Below are positions 28,438 through 39,967 of a stretch of DNA of 64,000 nucleotides, piece after piece. The DNA lies in the NCBI RefSeq assembly GCF_013347965.1, contig NZ_CP048810.1:5145501-5209500 (forward strand). The letters are read 5' to 3'. How positions within the stretch are numbered: position 1 is the stretch's first letter; the number at the start of each line of letters is the position of its first letter. The position numbers were made by a program, and so were the translations under genes. The notes below the pieces were generated by a model. That model saw only the letters and a list, made by a program, of their open reading frames with translations. It was not told where the DNA came from and ran no database searches. This DNA is from Pseudomonas bijieensis (GTDB lineage: Bacteria > Pseudomonadota > Gammaproteobacteria > Pseudomonadales > Pseudomonadaceae).

Positions 28438-30023
28438 ATCTGTTTCCGTCCGTGAGCAAAGGTGATGCGAAAGCAGCCGCCGCCTTGGCGTGGTTTGAAG
28501 TCTAGGCGGGCCTGGTTGCTTTCGCACAGCTCACGGGACAGATAGAGCCCAAGGCCGGTGCCCTGGCTACTGGTGGTAAAGAAGGGCTCGAACAAGTGCG
28601 CTTGCTGTTCTGGAGTCACGCCGGGGCCGTTGTCGATGATGTCCAGTGTGGACAGCTGGCTGTGGGGGTCGATGAACAGTTTCAGCCAGACCTCGGCCTG
28701 TTCGTGGGCCATTGCGCTGTGGCGCCAGGCGTTGCGCAGCAGGTTGTCGAGTACCTGGGTCAACTGGTCGGGGTCCATCAGCGTGGTGTAGTCGCCCGGA
28801 TCGATGCTCAGGTGCAATTGCTGGTGCTCGGCCATGCTTTCGTGGGCCTGTCGGACGAACTGTTCGAGCCAGGTCCGCAGATCGAGGCGTTGGGGTGTGG
28901 TTTGCTGGCGGCGAGACAGTTGCAGGACGTTTTCAATGACGCGATTCATTCGTTGAGAGTGATCTTGAATAATCTGCGTCAGACGCCGATCCGCGTCGTT
29001 CAGTTCCTCGGATTCGCGCAGCAATTGCGCCGCGTGGCTGATGGCGCCCAGGGGGTTGCGGATTTCGTGGGCGATGCCGGCCGTCAGGCGTCCGAGGGAG
29101 GCTAGCTTGAGTTGTTGGGCCTGCTGCGCAACCTGGGCCAGGTCTTCGAGGAAGACCAGGATCTGATGTTGCTCGTTGTGGCCCAGGGCGATGAAGCTCG
29201 GTTGCAGTGCCAGGCCTGTGCCGCTGATGGTCAGGCTCTGTGCGCGCAGGCTAGGGTTGTTCAGCCACAGTCGCAGACGTTCGACCAGGGCGACGGAGTA
29301 GTCATCGATCCGCTGGCCGACCAGGTCGTGCATGCCCAGCAGGTTCAAGGCGCTTTCGTTGGCCAGTTGTACCCGACGTTCGCGGTCCAGCACCAGGATG
29401 CCGGTGCGCATGCGTTGCAGGATCAGCGCGTTGAGTGCTTCGAGGCCGATCACTTCGCTGGCCCGTTGCTCAGCCAGGGTTTCGCTGGCTTCCAGTCGTC
29501 GGGTCAGGCCTTGTACCAGCAGGGCGGCGGCGAAGCACAGTGCCCCCAGGGTCCCGGCTTGCAGGTAGCTGCTGGGGCGGTTCGAGTCGCTCAGGCCGAG
29601 GAAGAAAGTCGAGCCGACGATACCGATCGTGGCGACAGCGGCGATCAACAGGCCGACTCGGCCTCGCAATAGCGTATTGCCGATGGCTACCGAGACGATG
29701 AGCAGGTTGCCGATGGCGCTGGGCACACCGCCTGCGGCGAAGAACAGCCACGAAAGCAGCAGTACGTCGGTGAGGGCCAGGCCGAACAGCCGGGCAGGGC
29801 GGCGAGTGTTTTCAAGGAACACTACAAGCAGGATGTTCAGCACCAGATACAACCAACTGCCGCTGCGCAGCAGGTCGTCGTTGGCGAACTCCAGCAGGCG
29901 ATTGTCCAGTTTGCTGGAGATCAGCAGCACCAGGGTGATGCCGATGCTCAGGCGGTACAGGTGATAGAGACGCAGCAGACGCTGCGTCTGTTTTTCGCGC
30001 GGGCTTGAGGTCTCAGCGCTCAC
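28434..30023 (-). CDS. pilS: type IV pilus sensor histidine kinase PilS
   Basis: A 529-residue membrane kinase. About six hydrophobic helices occupy residues 20-190, followed by a PAS domain (EALNALILQRMRTGILVLDRE), a HisKA domain with the phosphorylated His in GIAHEIRNPLGAISHAAQLL, and a HATPase domain with NLLRNAWRHS, DNGPGV and GTGLGLYLSR. PilS senses pilin in the membrane and controls PilR phosphorylation. The start is a GTG at 30023 that overlaps the stop of the upstream small gene by 11 bases, and gives the normal length of about 530. Confidence 0.94.
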   Translation of the reverse strand: MSAETSSPREKQTQRLLRLYHLYRLSIGITLVLLISSKLDNRLLEFANDDLLRSGSWLYLVLNILLVVFLENTRRPARLFGLALTDVLLLSWLFFAAGGVPSAIGNLLIVSVAIGNTLLRGRVGLLIAAVATIGIVGSTFFLGLSDSNRPSSYLQAGTLGALCFAAALLVQGLTRRLEASETLAEQRASEVIGLEALNALILQRMRTGILVLDRERRVQLANESALNLLGMHDLVGQRIDDYSVALVERLRLWLNNPSLRAQSLTISGTGLALQPSFIALGHNEQHQILVFLEDLAQVAQQAQQLKLASLGRLTAGIAHEIRNPLGAISHAAQLLRESEELNDADRRLTQIIQDHSQRMNRVIENVLQLSRRQQTTPQRLDLRTWLEQFVRQAHESMAEHQQLHLSIDPGDYTTLMDPDQLTQVLDNLLRNAWRHSAMAHEQAEVWLKLFIDPHSQLSTLDIIDNGPGVTPEQQAHLFEPFFTTSSQGTGLGLYLSRELCESNQARLDFKPRQGGGCFRITFAHGRKQI

Positions 30024-30246
30024 GAGTGCCCGGGCCTTGCTCGAGGTGAGCCTGGCTGCAATACCATTGTTGTTCGAGGGCCAGTGCCCGGTCGCGAGGC
30101 AGGTGTACGCCGCAATGAGCGCAACGGACCATGGGGGGAGCGTCCTGCTCGCGGGGTGCCTGTGATGGGGAAGAGGTGCTCTTGAGCTTGCGCCAGAACC
30201 ATACCGCGGCGGCAATCAGGGCGATCCAGAACAGTAAACGAAGCAT
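30013..30246 (-). CDS. PP0621 family small membrane protein
   Basis: A 77-residue protein with one N-terminal membrane helix (MLRLLFWIALIAAAVWFWRKL), a Ser/Pro-rich linker, and a C-terminal zinc-ribbon-like part with CAHCGVHLPRD and YCSQAHLEQG. This layout is that of the PP0621/TRASH-like small proteins found before pilS in Pseudomonas. It overlaps pilS by 11 bases, suggesting coupled translation and a possible part in PilS function, which is inference. No function is known. Confidence 0.8.
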   Translation of the reverse strand: MLRLLFWIALIAAAVWFWRKLKSTSSPSQAPREQDAPPMVRCAHCGVHLPRDRALALEQQWYCSQAHLEQGPGTRER

Positions 30247-30325
30247 GATGGGCGGCTTTTTGGCTAATGATCCGGCAGTTTAGCCAAGGACATGAACGGC
30301 GCACAGCGCTATAAAAGCCAGGCAC

Positions 30326-30356
30326 AAAAAAGGGAGACCGTCGGGTCTCCCTTTTG
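30326..30356 (-). terminator. bamD terminator (bidirectional)
   Basis: GGGAGACC-gtcg-GGTCTCCC is flanked by A6 on one side and TTTT on the other. Confidence 0.85.
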
Positions 30357-30371
30357 GCTGATGCCCTGGTC

Positions 30372-31388
30372 TCAGTCGAACAGGCCGAAGGTCAGGTGGC
30401 TGAACCAGGAGCGGTCGCTGGACTCGTTCTCAGGCTCTTCTTCTTCGATCACGTCACCATTTTCATCCTTGGGCTTGAGTTCGTTCGGGATGGCTTCCTT
30501 GGCATCCTGGAATTGGCGTTGCACGTCCTGGTTGGCGCGCGTCTCTCCCGGCGGCAGCGGCGGACGCGACTCGATCAGGCCCAGGGTCGCCTTGCTCAGC
30601 CACGAACGGTTGTCCGCTTCGTCGACCCGCGGGGTGAACTGACCATCGACCAGGGATGGGTGATCCGGGTAGTTCAGCTTGAGGGTTTCCAGGCTGGTGG
30701 CCGCCAGGTCGTCCAGGTGCAGGCGCTGGTACGCTTCGATCATCACGGCCAGGCCGTCGCCCACCGATGGGGTTTCCTGGAAGTTTTCCACCACGTAGCG
30801 ACCGCGGTTGGCAGCGGCGACGTAGGCCTGACGAGTCAGGTAGTAGTCGGCTACGTGGATTTCGTAGGACGCCAGCAGGTTGCGCAGGTAGATCATGCGC
30901 TGCTTGGCGTCCGGCGAGTAGCGGCTATTGGGGAAGCGGCTGGTCAGCTGGGCGAACTCATTGTAGGAGTCGCGCGCGGCGCCCGGGTCACGCTTGGTCA
31001 TGTCCAGCGGCAGGAAACGCGCCAGCAGGCCGACGTCCTGGTCGAAGGAGGTCAGGCCCTTGAGGTAATAGGCGTAATCGACATTCGGGTGCTGCGGGTG
31101 CAGGCGAATGAAGCGCTCGGCGGCGGATTTGGCGGCTTCCGGCTCGGCGTTCTTGTAGTTGGCGTAGATCAGTTCCAATTGGGCCTGATCGGCGTAGCGA
31201 CCGAACGGATACCGCGACTCCAGGGCCTTGAGCTTGGCGGTGGCGCTGGTATAGCTGTTGTTATCCAGGTCGTTCTGCGCCTGTTGGTACAGTTCGACTT
31301 CGCTCAGGTTTTCGTCTACGACTTCCTTCGACGAGCAAGCAGCAGTCAATGCGAGGATGGCGATCAGCAGCAGGTGTTTCACTTGCAT
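30372..31388 (-). CDS. bamD: outer membrane assembly lipoprotein BamD
   Basis: A 338-residue lipoprotein of the BAM complex that inserts beta-barrel proteins. The signal peptide ends in lipobox LTAAC, so the mature protein starts at Cys about 18. TPR-like helices follow ([41 protein letters not shown]). The C-terminal extension beyond the E. coli length (245) is rich in Pro, Glu and Asp and is usual in Pseudomonas (ComL). The start is the ATG at 31388; longer frames run into the divergent rluD promoter region. It is divergent from rluD, a conserved arrangement. Confidence 0.94.
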   Translation of the reverse strand: MQVKHLLLIAILALTAACSSKEVVDENLSEVELYQQAQNDLDNNSYTSATAKLKALESRYPFGRYADQAQLELIYANYKNAEPEAAKSAAERFIRLHPQHPNVDYAYYLKGLTSFDQDVGLLARFLPLDMTKRDPGAARDSYNEFAQLTSRFPNSRYSPDAKQRMIYLRNLLASYEIHVADYYLTRQAYVAAANRGRYVVENFQETPSVGDGLAVMIEAYQRLHLDDLAATSLETLKLNYPDHPSLVDGQFTPRVDEADNRSWLSKATLGLIESRPPLPPGETRANQDVQRQFQDAKEAIPNELKPKDENGDVIEEEEPENESSDRSWFSHLTFGLFD

Positions 31389-31539
31389 GGCGGCTTGCGT
31401 CCCTATGACGGCCGCTGTCTTGGGCGGGGCCGTCCTGTTATGATGAGCGCCCCGTTGAAAAGCCTCGGGGCAAAAGACGCCGTATTTAACCACAAGCGCG
31501 CAGCCGAAACCAAAGGCTGTGCCGACGCCCAGTCCGAGC

Positions 31540-32502
31540 ATGTCCGATAAAATAGAACTTCGCGCAGAGGTGCCGTCCGAATTGGGCGGCCAACGCCTCG
31601 ATCAAGTCGCCGCACAACTCTTCGCCGAGCACTCGCGCTCGCGCCTTTCCGCCTGGATCAAGGACGGCCGCCTGACTGTGGATGGGGCGGTGATCCGCCC
31701 GCGCGACATCGTCCACGGCGGTGCCATCCTCGAGCTGACCGCCGAGCAGGAGGCCCAGGGAGAATGGGTCGCCCAGGACATCGCCCTGGACATCGTCTAT
31801 GAAGACGACGACATCCTGGTGATCAACAAGCCGGCGGGCCTGGTGGTGCACCCGGCTGCCGGTCATGCCGACGGGACGTTGCTCAATGCCTTGCTGCACC
31901 ATGTACCGGACATCATCAATGTGCCGCGTGCCGGCATCGTGCATCGTCTGGACAAGGACACCACCGGTCTGATGGTGGTGGCCAAGACCATCCAGGCGCA
32001 GACACAACTGGTCACTCAGTTGCAAAGCCGCAGCGTCAGCCGTATCTATGAGTGCATCGTGATCGGCGTGGTCACCGCCGGTGGCAAGATCAACGCACCG
32101 ATTGGCCGTCACGGCCAGCAGCGCCAGCGCATGGCGGTGATGGAGGGCGGCAAGCAGGCGGTCAGCCATTATCGTGTGCTTGAACGCTTCCGTTCCCACA
32201 CGCATGTGCGGGTCAAGCTGGAAACCGGGCGTACCCACCAGATCCGTGTGCACATGGCCCACATCAACTTTCCGTTGGTGGGTGACCCGGCCTACGGCGG
32301 TCGCTTCCGCATTCCGCCAGCCGCCAGCCAGACCATGGTCGAATCGCTGAAGAATTTCCCGCGCCAGGCGCTGCACGCGCGTTTCCTGGAGTTGGATCAT
32401 CCGACGACCGGCAAGCGCATGAGCTGGGAGTCGCCGTTGCCGGATGACTTTGTCTGGCTGCTGACGTTGCTCAAGCAGGACCGCGAGGCGTTCGTCGGAT
32501 GA
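31540..32502 (+). CDS. rluD: 23S rRNA pseudouridine synthase RluD
   Basis: A 320-residue enzyme modifying U1911, U1915 and U1917 in helix 69 of 23S rRNA. The N-terminal S4 domain ([34 protein letters not shown]) is followed by the catalytic domain with [18 protein letters not shown], where the Asp of HRLDKDTTG is catalytic, and [19 protein letters not shown]. The ATG at 31540 gives the standard N-terminus. The stop overlaps pgeF (ATGA). Confidence 0.96.
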   Translation: MSDKIELRAEVPSELGGQRLDQVAAQLFAEHSRSRLSAWIKDGRLTVDGAVIRPRDIVHGGAILELTAEQEAQGEWVAQDIALDIVYEDDDILVINKPAGLVVHPAAGHADGTLLNALLHHVPDIINVPRAGIVHRLDKDTTGLMVVAKTIQAQTQLVTQLQSRSVSRIYECIVIGVVTAGGKINAPIGRHGQQRQRMAVMEGGKQAVSHYRVLERFRSHTHVRVKLETGRTHQIRVHMAHINFPLVGDPAYGGRFRIPPAASQTMVESLKNFPRQALHARFLELDHPTTGKRMSWESPLPDDFVWLLTLLKQDREAFVG

Positions 32503-33224
32503 GTGACTGGCTGATACCCGACTGGCCTGCGCCGGCCCGGGTCAAGGCCTGCGTCACCACCCGAGGGGGCGGCGTCAGCCTGGCGCCGTTCGACAGCCTC
32601 AACCTGGGCGATCATGTGGGCGACGACCCCACGGCTGTCGCCGAAAACCGCCGTCGTCTCACCGATCAGTTCGCCATCACCCCGGCCTGGCTGCAGCAGG
32701 TCCACGGCATTGCCGTGGTCGAGGCTGACCCCACCCAGGTAGCGACCGCCGATGCCAGTTGGACCGACACACCGGGTATCGCCTGCGCGGCAATGACGGC
32801 GGACTGCCTGCCCGTACTGTTCTGCAACCGTGCCGGCACCCGCGTCGCAGCGGCCCATGCCGGTTGGCGCGGGCTGGCCAACGGTGTGCTGGAGGCCACC
32901 CTCGACAGCCTTGCCGTGCCTGCGGATGAAATCCTCGCCTGGCTCGGCCCGGCCATTGGTGCGCAAGCGTTTGAAGTCGGGCCGGAGGTGCGTGAAGCCT
33001 TCATCGCGCAATTGCCCCTGGCGAGCCAAGCCTTCGCTGCTAGCCCCAACGCCGGCAAGTTCCTGGCCGATATCTACCAACTGGCCCGTCTGCGTCTGGC
33101 CGCGCGCGGGGTCACGGCCGTCTACGGTGGCGGTCTCTGCACCGTGACAGACCCTCGTTTCTTTTCCTACCGCCGCAATCCGCGCACCGGTCGCTTCGCC
33201 TCGCTGGTCTGGATCGAACGCTAG
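32499..33224 (+). CDS. pgeF: peptidoglycan editing factor PgeF (YfiH, multicopper laccase-like fold)
   Basis: A 241-residue protein of the YfiH/RacK family. Metal-site motifs are visible: QVHGIAVVEAD, MTADCLPVLFCN and AAAHAGWRGLANGVLEAT, and the C-terminal FFSYRRNPRTGRFASLVW. Members hydrolyse misincorporated UDP-MurNAc-L-Ser in E. coli (PgeF) and act as purine nucleoside phosphorylases/adenosine deaminases in others (FAMIN-like). The start overlaps the rluD stop (ATGA). Which activity dominates here cannot be decided from sequence. Confidence 0.92.
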   Translation: MSDWLIPDWPAPARVKACVTTRGGGVSLAPFDSLNLGDHVGDDPTAVAENRRRLTDQFAITPAWLQQVHGIAVVEADPTQVATADASWTDTPGIACAAMTADCLPVLFCNRAGTRVAAAHAGWRGLANGVLEATLDSLAVPADEILAWLGPAIGAQAFEVGPEVREAFIAQLPLASQAFAASPNAGKFLADIYQLARLRLAARGVTAVYGGGLCTVTDPRFFSYRRNPRTGRFASLVWIER

Positions 33225-33254
33225 ACTTCTCTGATCTGTATCAAGGGCGCCCGG

Positions 33255-33282
33255 CTTGAATCTTCCAGAATCGACCACATGT
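33255..33282 (+). promoter_or_regulatory. sigma-32 (RpoH) heat-shock promoter of clpB
   Basis: -35 CTTGAA (33255-33260) and -10 CCACATGT (33275-33282) with a 14-base spacer closely match the RpoH consensus CTTGAA-N13/14-CCCCATNT. It lies 73 bp before clpB. Confidence 0.8.
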
Positions 33283-33354
33283 ATAACGGTATCTGGCAGG
33301 TTTCTTCATTCAGGATGTTTCCAAGGTCCGGCCTGCTCATTAGGAAGGTGACCC

Positions 33355-35919
33355 ATGCGTATTGATCGTTTAACCAGCAAATTACAGTTGGCCCTGTCCG
33401 ATGCCCAGTCCCTGGCCGTCGGCCTGGACCATCCCGGTATCGAACCGGCGCATTTGATGCAAGCCATGCTCGAACAGCAGGGCGGTTCCATCAAGCCCCT
33501 GCTGATGCAGGTCGGCTTTGACGTCAACAGCCTGCGCAAAGAACTGGCGAAAGAACTCGACCAGTTACCCAAGATCCAGAATCCGACCGGTGACGTGAAC
33601 ATGTCCCAGGACCTGGCGCGGCTGCTCAACCAGGCCGATCGCCTGGCCCAGCAGAAGGGCGACCAGTTCATTTCCAGCGAGCTGGTGCTGCTCGCCGCCA
33701 TGGACGAAAACAGTAAGCTCGGCAAACTCCTGCTTGGCCAAGGCGTGAGCAAGAAAGCCCTGGAAAATGCCATCAACAACCTGCGTGGCGGCGAAGCGGT
33801 CAACGACGCCAACCACGAAGAGTCGCGCCAGGCGCTGGATAAATACACCGTCGACCTGACCAAGCGTGCCGAAGAAGGCAAGCTCGACCCGGTGATCGGC
33901 CGTGACGACGAGATCCGCCGCACGATCCAGGTGCTGCAACGCCGCACCAAGAACAACCCGGTGCTGATCGGTGAGCCGGGCGTGGGTAAAACCGCCATCG
34001 CCGAGGGCCTGGCCCAGCGCATCATCAACGGCGAAGTGCCGGATGGCCTCAAGGGCAAGCGGCTGCTGTCCCTGGATATGGGGGCCTTGATCGCCGGCGC
34101 CAAATACCGTGGTGAATTCGAAGAGCGGCTCAAGGCGCTGCTCAATGAGCTGTCCAAGCAGGAAGGACAGATCATCCTGTTCATCGATGAACTGCACACC
34201 ATGGTCGGTGCGGGCAAGGGTGAAGGCTCGATGGACGCCGGCAACATGCTCAAGCCAGCGTTGGCTCGTGGCGAGCTGCACTGCGTCGGCGCGACCACGC
34301 TCAACGAGTACCGCCAATATATAGAGAAAGACGCGGCCCTTGAGCGGCGCTTCCAGAAAGTACTGGTGGAGGAGCCGAGCGAAGAGGACACCATCGCTAT
34401 CCTGCGCGGCCTTAAAGAACGCTATGAAGTTCACCACAAGGTGGCGATTACCGATGGCGCGATCATCGCGGCGGCCAAGCTCAGCCACCGCTACATCACC
34501 GACCGCCAATTGCCGGACAAGGCCATCGACCTGATCGACGAGGCGGCCAGTCGCATCCGCATGGAAATCGACTCCAAGCCTGAAGTGCTGGATCGGTTGG
34601 AGCGGCGACTGATTCAACTCAAGGTCGAATCCCAGGCCCTGAAGAAAGAAAGCGACGAAGCGGCGAAGAAGCGTCTGGAAAGGCTGCAGGAAGAAATCGT
34701 TCGCCATGAACGCGAGTATTCCGACCTCGAGGAAATCTGGAACTCGGAGAAAGCCGAAGTCCAGGGCTCGGCGCAGATCCAGCAGAAGATCGAACAGTCC
34801 CGCCAGGAGCTGGAAGCGGCGCGCCGTAAAGGCGACCTCAATCGCATGGCCGAGCTGCAGTACGGGGTGATCCCGGATCTGGAGCGCAGCCTGCAAATGG
34901 TCGACCAGCACGGCAAGAGCGAAAACCAGTTGCTGCGCAGCAAGGTCACCGAGGAAGAAATCGCCGAAGTGGTCTCCAAGTGGACCGGTATTCCGGTGTC
35001 GAAAATGCTCGAGGGCGAGCGTGACAAGCTGCTGAAGATGGAAAGCCTGCTGCACCAGCGCGTGATTGGTCAGGAAGAAGCGGTGGTGGCGGTGTCCAAC
35101 GCCGTGCGCCGTTCCCGCGCCGGGCTGTCGGACCCTAACCGGCCGAGCGGTTCGTTCATGTTCCTCGGCCCTACCGGTGTCGGTAAGACTGAATTGTGCA
35201 AGGCGTTGGCCGAGTTCCTCTTCGATACGGAAGAGGCCATGGTGCGCATCGACATGTCCGAGTTCATGGAGAAACATTCCGTGGCACGGTTGATCGGTGC
35301 GCCACCAGGTTATGTCGGCTATGAAGAGGGTGGCTACCTGACCGAGGCTGTGCGGCGCAAACCGTACTCGGTGATCCTGCTCGATGAAGTCGAGAAGGCG
35401 CACCCGGATGTGTTCAACATCCTGCTGCAAGTGCTGGAGGATGGTCGCTTGACCGACAGCCACGGGCGCACGGTGGATTTCCGTAACACGGTGATCGTGA
35501 TGACCTCCAACCTGGGCTCGACGCAGATCCAGGAACTGGTGGGTGACCGCGAGGCGCAGCGCGCTGCGGTGATGGATGCGATCTCTACCCACTTCCGGCC
35601 AGAGTTCATCAACCGGGTCGACGAAGTGGTGATCTTCGAGCCGTTGGCCCGCGATCAGATTGCCGGCATTACCGAGATCCAGTTGGGTCGCCTGCGCAGC
35701 CGTCTTACCGAGCGTGAGCTGAAACTGCAATTGAGCGATGAGGCATTGGACAAGTTGATTGCCGTGGGTTACGACCCGGTCTATGGCGCACGGCCGCTGA
35801 AGCGGGCGATCCAGCGCTGGATCGAAAACCCGCTGGCGCAGTTGATCCTGTCGGGTCGCTTCATGCCGGGTGAAACCGTGACCGGTACGGTGGAGAACGA
35901 CGAAATCGTCTTCAACTGA
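33355..35919 (+). CDS. clpB: ATP-dependent disaggregase ClpB
   Basis: An 854-residue Hsp100 chaperone that resolubilises aggregates with DnaK. The N-domain covers about 1-145. Walker A of NBD1 is GEPGVGKT at 206-213. The coiled-coil M-domain (about 410-525) is rich in Glu, Lys and Arg ([21 protein letters not shown]). Walker A of NBD2 is GPTGVGKT at 605-612. There is no IGF/L loop for ClpP, so it is a disaggregase and not a protease subunit. The upstream RpoH promoter agrees with heat induction. An in-frame internal Val/Met start for a short ClpB form, as in E. coli, may exist but I did not identify it with certainty. Confidence 0.97.
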   Translation: MRIDRLTSKLQLALSDAQSLAVGLDHPGIEPAHLMQAMLEQQGGSIKPLLMQVGFDVNSLRKELAKELDQLPKIQNPTGDVNMSQDLARLLNQADRLAQQKGDQFISSELVLLAAMDENSKLGKLLLGQGVSKKALENAINNLRGGEAVNDANHEESRQALDKYTVDLTKRAEEGKLDPVIGRDDEIRRTIQVLQRRTKNNPVLIGEPGVGKTAIAEGLAQRIINGEVPDGLKGKRLLSLDMGALIAGAKYRGEFEERLKALLNELSKQEGQIILFIDELHTMVGAGKGEGSMDAGNMLKPALARGELHCVGATTLNEYRQYIEKDAALERRFQKVLVEEPSEEDTIAILRGLKERYEVHHKVAITDGAIIAAAKLSHRYITDRQLPDKAIDLIDEAASRIRMEIDSKPEVLDRLERRLIQLKVESQALKKESDEAAKKRLERLQEEIVRHEREYSDLEEIWNSEKAEVQGSAQIQQKIEQSRQELEAARRKGDLNRMAELQYGVIPDLERSLQMVDQHGKSENQLLRSKVTEEEIAEVVSKWTGIPVSKMLEGERDKLLKMESLLHQRVIGQEEAVVAVSNAVRRSRAGLSDPNRPSGSFMFLGPTGVGKTELCKALAEFLFDTEEAMVRIDMSEFMEKHSVARLIGAPPGYVGYEEGGYLTEAVRRKPYSVILLDEVEKAHPDVFNILLQVLEDGRLTDSHGRTVDFRNTVIVMTSNLGSTQIQELVGDREAQRAAVMDAISTHFRPEFINRVDEVVIFEPLARDQIAGITEIQLGRLRSRLTERELKLQLSDEALDKLIAVGYDPVYGARPLKRAIQRWIENPLAQLILSGRFMPGETVTGTVENDEIVFN

Positions 35920-35942
35920 AAGCCGGCATTGCCTGCAATTGG

Positions 35943-35972
35943 AATGGCCTCGCTTTGCGAGGCCATTTTTTT
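35943..35972 (+). terminator. clpB terminator
   Basis: AATGGCCTCGC-ttt-GCGAGGCCATT is an 11-bp perfect stem followed by a T-run. Confidence 0.9.
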
Positions 35973-36104
35973 CATCAGGCCGTTGAACTCAAAGGAAAAG
36001 GCTTGTAAAGTGCGCCCCGCAGTCAGTCACCCCAAGGACGACTTCTCACTGAGAAGGAATCCAAAATAAGTTGCAAATCATTGTCTTGAAAGCAATTTAA
36101 GGGG

Positions 36105-36132
36105 TTGACAGAGGTTTTGAAGATTGTAGAAT
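36105..36132 (+). promoter_or_regulatory. promoter of the tRNA operon
   Basis: A perfect -35 TTGACA (36105-36110), 16-base spacer and -10 TAGAAT (36127-36132), with GC-rich discriminator AGCGCGCC typical of stringent stable-RNA promoters. The 299-bp gap after clpB holds only this and the clpB terminator. Confidence 0.8.
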
Positions 36133-36218
36133 AGCGCGCCTCAGACACACGAACGCAGCGATGCGTAAGGGTAGAAGAGGTTGAAGCTAGCTTCAACGTT
36201 GTAACTTGAAATATCAGT

Positions 36219-36294
36219 TCCGTGATAGCTCAGTCGGTAGAGCAAATGACTGTTAATCATTGGGTCCCAGGTTCGAGTCCTGGTCACGGAGCCA
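36219..36294 (+). tRNA. tRNA-Asn (GTT)
   Basis: A 76-base cloverleaf with CCA encoded. Acceptor TCCGTGA pairs with TCACGGA, anticodon GTT at 36252-36254, T-loop GGTTCGAGTCC. First gene of the cluster. Confidence 0.97.
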
Positions 36295-36301
36295 TTTCAA
36301 T

Positions 36302-36378
36302 CGGGGTATAGCGCAGTCCGGTAGCGCGCCTGCTTTGGGAGCAGGATGTCAGGAGTTCGAATCCCCTTACCCCGACCA
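36302..36378 (+). tRNA. tRNA-Pro (TGG), copy 1
   Basis: A 77-base tRNA. Acceptor CGGGGTA pairs with TACCCCG, anticodon TGG at 36336-36338, CCA encoded. Identical to copy 2 at 36553-36629. Confidence 0.97.
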
Positions 36379-36383
36379 TATTT

Positions 36384-36459
36384 GGGTCGTTAGCTCAGTT
36401 GGTAGAGCAGTTGGCTTTTAACCAATTGGTCGTAGGTTCGAATCCCACACGACCCACCA
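36384..36459 (+). tRNA. tRNA-Lys (TTT)
   Basis: A 76-base tRNA. Acceptor GGGTCGT pairs with ACGACCC, anticodon TTT at 36417-36419, CCA encoded. Confidence 0.97.
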
Positions 36460-36520
36460 TTTTTGAAACCAGTTCGCTGGAATCGAATCTTAAGATCAGA
36501 GGCCAAAAGCGCTGATCGAG

Positions 36521-36550
36521 AAGGCGACTTGCGAAGGTCGCCTTTTTTTT
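36521..36550 (+). terminator. terminator between tRNA-Lys and second tRNA-Pro
   Basis: AAGGCGAC and GTCGCCTT form a stem around a short loop and run into T8, just before the second tRNA-Pro. Copy 2 would therefore depend on read-through or on another promoter that I cannot identify. Confidence 0.8.
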
Positions 36551-36552
36551 AC

Positions 36553-36629
36553 CGGGGTATAGCGCAGTCCGGTAGCGCGCCTGCTTTGGGAGCAGGATGT
36601 CAGGAGTTCGAATCCCCTTACCCCGACCA
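36553..36629 (+). tRNA. tRNA-Pro (TGG), copy 2
   Basis: A base-for-base duplicate of copy 1, 251 bp downstream, with anticodon TGG at 36587-36589. It sits between two terminators. Confidence 0.95.
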
Positions 36630-36634
36630 TATTG

Positions 36635-36670
36635 AAAATCCTCGTATCGAAAGATACGGGGATTTTTTTT
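36635..36670 (+). terminator. terminator after second tRNA-Pro
   Basis: AAAATCC-CGTATC-gaaa-GATACG-GGATTTT forms a near-perfect stem with a GNRA loop and T8. Confidence 0.9.
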
Positions 36671-36696
36671 GCCTGCGATAAAGCAGATTGCCTTAA

Positions 36697-38400
<1,704 letters not shown>

Positions 38401-38451
38401 TTGATGCTGCGGAGCTCGATTTTTATCGTTTAGATGACTATTGACTGCACT

Positions 38452-38543
38452 GCCGCCTTCGCGAGCAAGCCCGCTCCCACAGGAGATCGAGTATTTCATG
38501 AGTATGCGATCAACTGTGGGAGCGGGCTTGCTCGCGAAAACGG
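38452..38543. repeat. REP doublet, opposite arm order
   Basis: CCGCCTTCGCGAGCAAGCCCGCTCCCAC followed by GTGGGAGCGGGCTTGCTCGCGAAAACGG, so the units face outward relative to most other doublets in the window. It lies between the MCP and ndh stops (convergent genes). Confidence 0.9.
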
Positions 38544-38608
38544 TGGAACAGGCGATGCACCTCTAGAACCCATCTCTGTCACGAGCAGTTTACGCGTCGC
38601 TTTTATCC

Positions 38609-39907
38609 TCAGTGCAACTTCAGCCGAGGCTCAGTCCCACGCCCGATCTTGCTCCCCAACATCAGCATCGCCGTGCGAAACATGCCGTACAGCGCCATCT
38701 GGTGCATGCGGTACAGCGACACGTAGAACATCCGCGCCAGCCAGCCTTCGAGCATCACGCTGCCGGTCAGGTTGCCCATCAGGTTGCCCACTGCCGAGAA
38801 CCGCGACAGCGAGATCAACGAGCCGTAGTCGGTGTACTTGTATTCAGGCAGGGCCTTGCCCTCGATCCGCAGCTTCAAGGACTTGGCCAGCAGCGAGGCC
38901 TGCTGATGCGCTGCCTGGGCGCGGGGCGGGACGTTGCGTTCGCTGCCGGGTTGCGGGCAGGCGGCGCAGTCACCGAAGGCGAAGATGTTCTCGTCACGGG
39001 TGGTCTGTAGCGTAGGCAGCACGTGCAACTGGTTGATCCGGTTGGTCTCCAGGCCGTCGATGTCCTTGAGGAAGTCCGGTGCGCGAATCCCGGCGGCCCA
39101 GACTTTCAGGCTCGCGTCGATCACTTTGCCATCCGCCGTAATCAGGCTGTCGGCGGTCACCTGGCTGACAGCGGCGTTGGTCATGACATTGACCCCGAGT
39201 TTTTCCAGGGTCTTGTGCACCGGTCCGCCGATACGCTCCGGCAGTGCCGGCAAGACGCGTGGGCCTGCCTCGATCAGGGTGATGTGCATGTTTTCCGGTT
39301 TGATGCGGTCCAGGCCGTAGGCGTGCAGTTCGTGGGCGGCATTATGCAGCTCGGCCGCCAGTTCGACCCCGGTCGCACCGGCGCCGACGATGGCGACGCT
39401 GATGCGCTCGACGATATCGGTCTGCCCGGCATGGGCACGCAGATAGTGGTGAAGCAGTTGCTGATGGAAACGCTCGGCCTGTTTGCGGGTATCGAGGAAC
39501 AGGCAATGCTGCGCCGCGCCTTCGGTGCCGAAGTCGTTGGTGGTACTGCCGACGGCAATTACCAGGGTGTCGTAGGCCAGTTCCCGGGCCGGCAACAACT
39601 CGACGCCTGCCTCGTCATAGGTGGCGGCCAGTTGGATTCTCTTGCGCTCGCGATCCAGGCCACTCATGCGCCCGAGCTGGAACTCGAAGTGGTTCCATTT
39701 CGCCTGGGCGACATAGTTGAGTTCGTCTTCGGAAGAGTTCAGGGAGCCGGCGGCCACTTCATGCAGCAGGGGTTTCCAGATGTGGGTCAGGTTCGCGTCG
39801 ACCAGCATCACACAGGCCGTACCGCGCTTGCCCAGAGTCTTACCCAGACGGGTAGCCAACTCCAGACCGCCGGCGCCGCCGCCAACGATGACAATACGAT
39901 GAGTCAT
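38609..39907 (-). CDS. ndh: type II NADH dehydrogenase (NDH-2)
   Basis: A 432-residue FAD enzyme that oxidises NADH and reduces ubiquinone without pumping protons. The N-terminal FAD motif HRIVIVGGGAGGLELAT and the internal NADH motif VAIVGAGATGVELAAEL are visible, as is IFAFGDCAACPQPG near the flavin. The C-terminal part includes hydrophobic/amphipathic helices for membrane binding (SLYRMHQMALYGMFRTAMLML). The ATG at 39907 (MTHRIVIVGGG) is used; a TTG at 39922 would add five residues. Confidence 0.95.
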   Translation of the reverse strand: MTHRIVIVGGGAGGLELATRLGKTLGKRGTACVMLVDANLTHIWKPLLHEVAAGSLNSSEDELNYVAQAKWNHFEFQLGRMSGLDRERKRIQLAATYDEAGVELLPARELAYDTLVIAVGSTTNDFGTEGAAQHCLFLDTRKQAERFHQQLLHHYLRAHAGQTDIVERISVAIVGAGATGVELAAELHNAAHELHAYGLDRIKPENMHITLIEAGPRVLPALPERIGGPVHKTLEKLGVNVMTNAAVSQVTADSLITADGKVIDASLKVWAAGIRAPDFLKDIDGLETNRINQLHVLPTLQTTRDENIFAFGDCAACPQPGSERNVPPRAQAAHQQASLLAKSLKLRIEGKALPEYKYTDYGSLISLSRFSAVGNLMGNLTGSVMLEGWLARMFYVSLYRMHQMALYGMFRTAMLMLGSKIGRGTEPRLKLH

Positions 39908-39967
39908 GGGGATATCTCGCAAGGCTAAAGGAAATCGGTGCCGTTACCTGCGCGAGCATCAAGCGGC

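Noticed and set aside
36302..36629. tRNA-Pro duplication as att sites of an integrated element
   Set aside because: Only tRNA-Lys and a terminator lie between the copies; no integrase or phage gene. A duplication is the simpler explanation.
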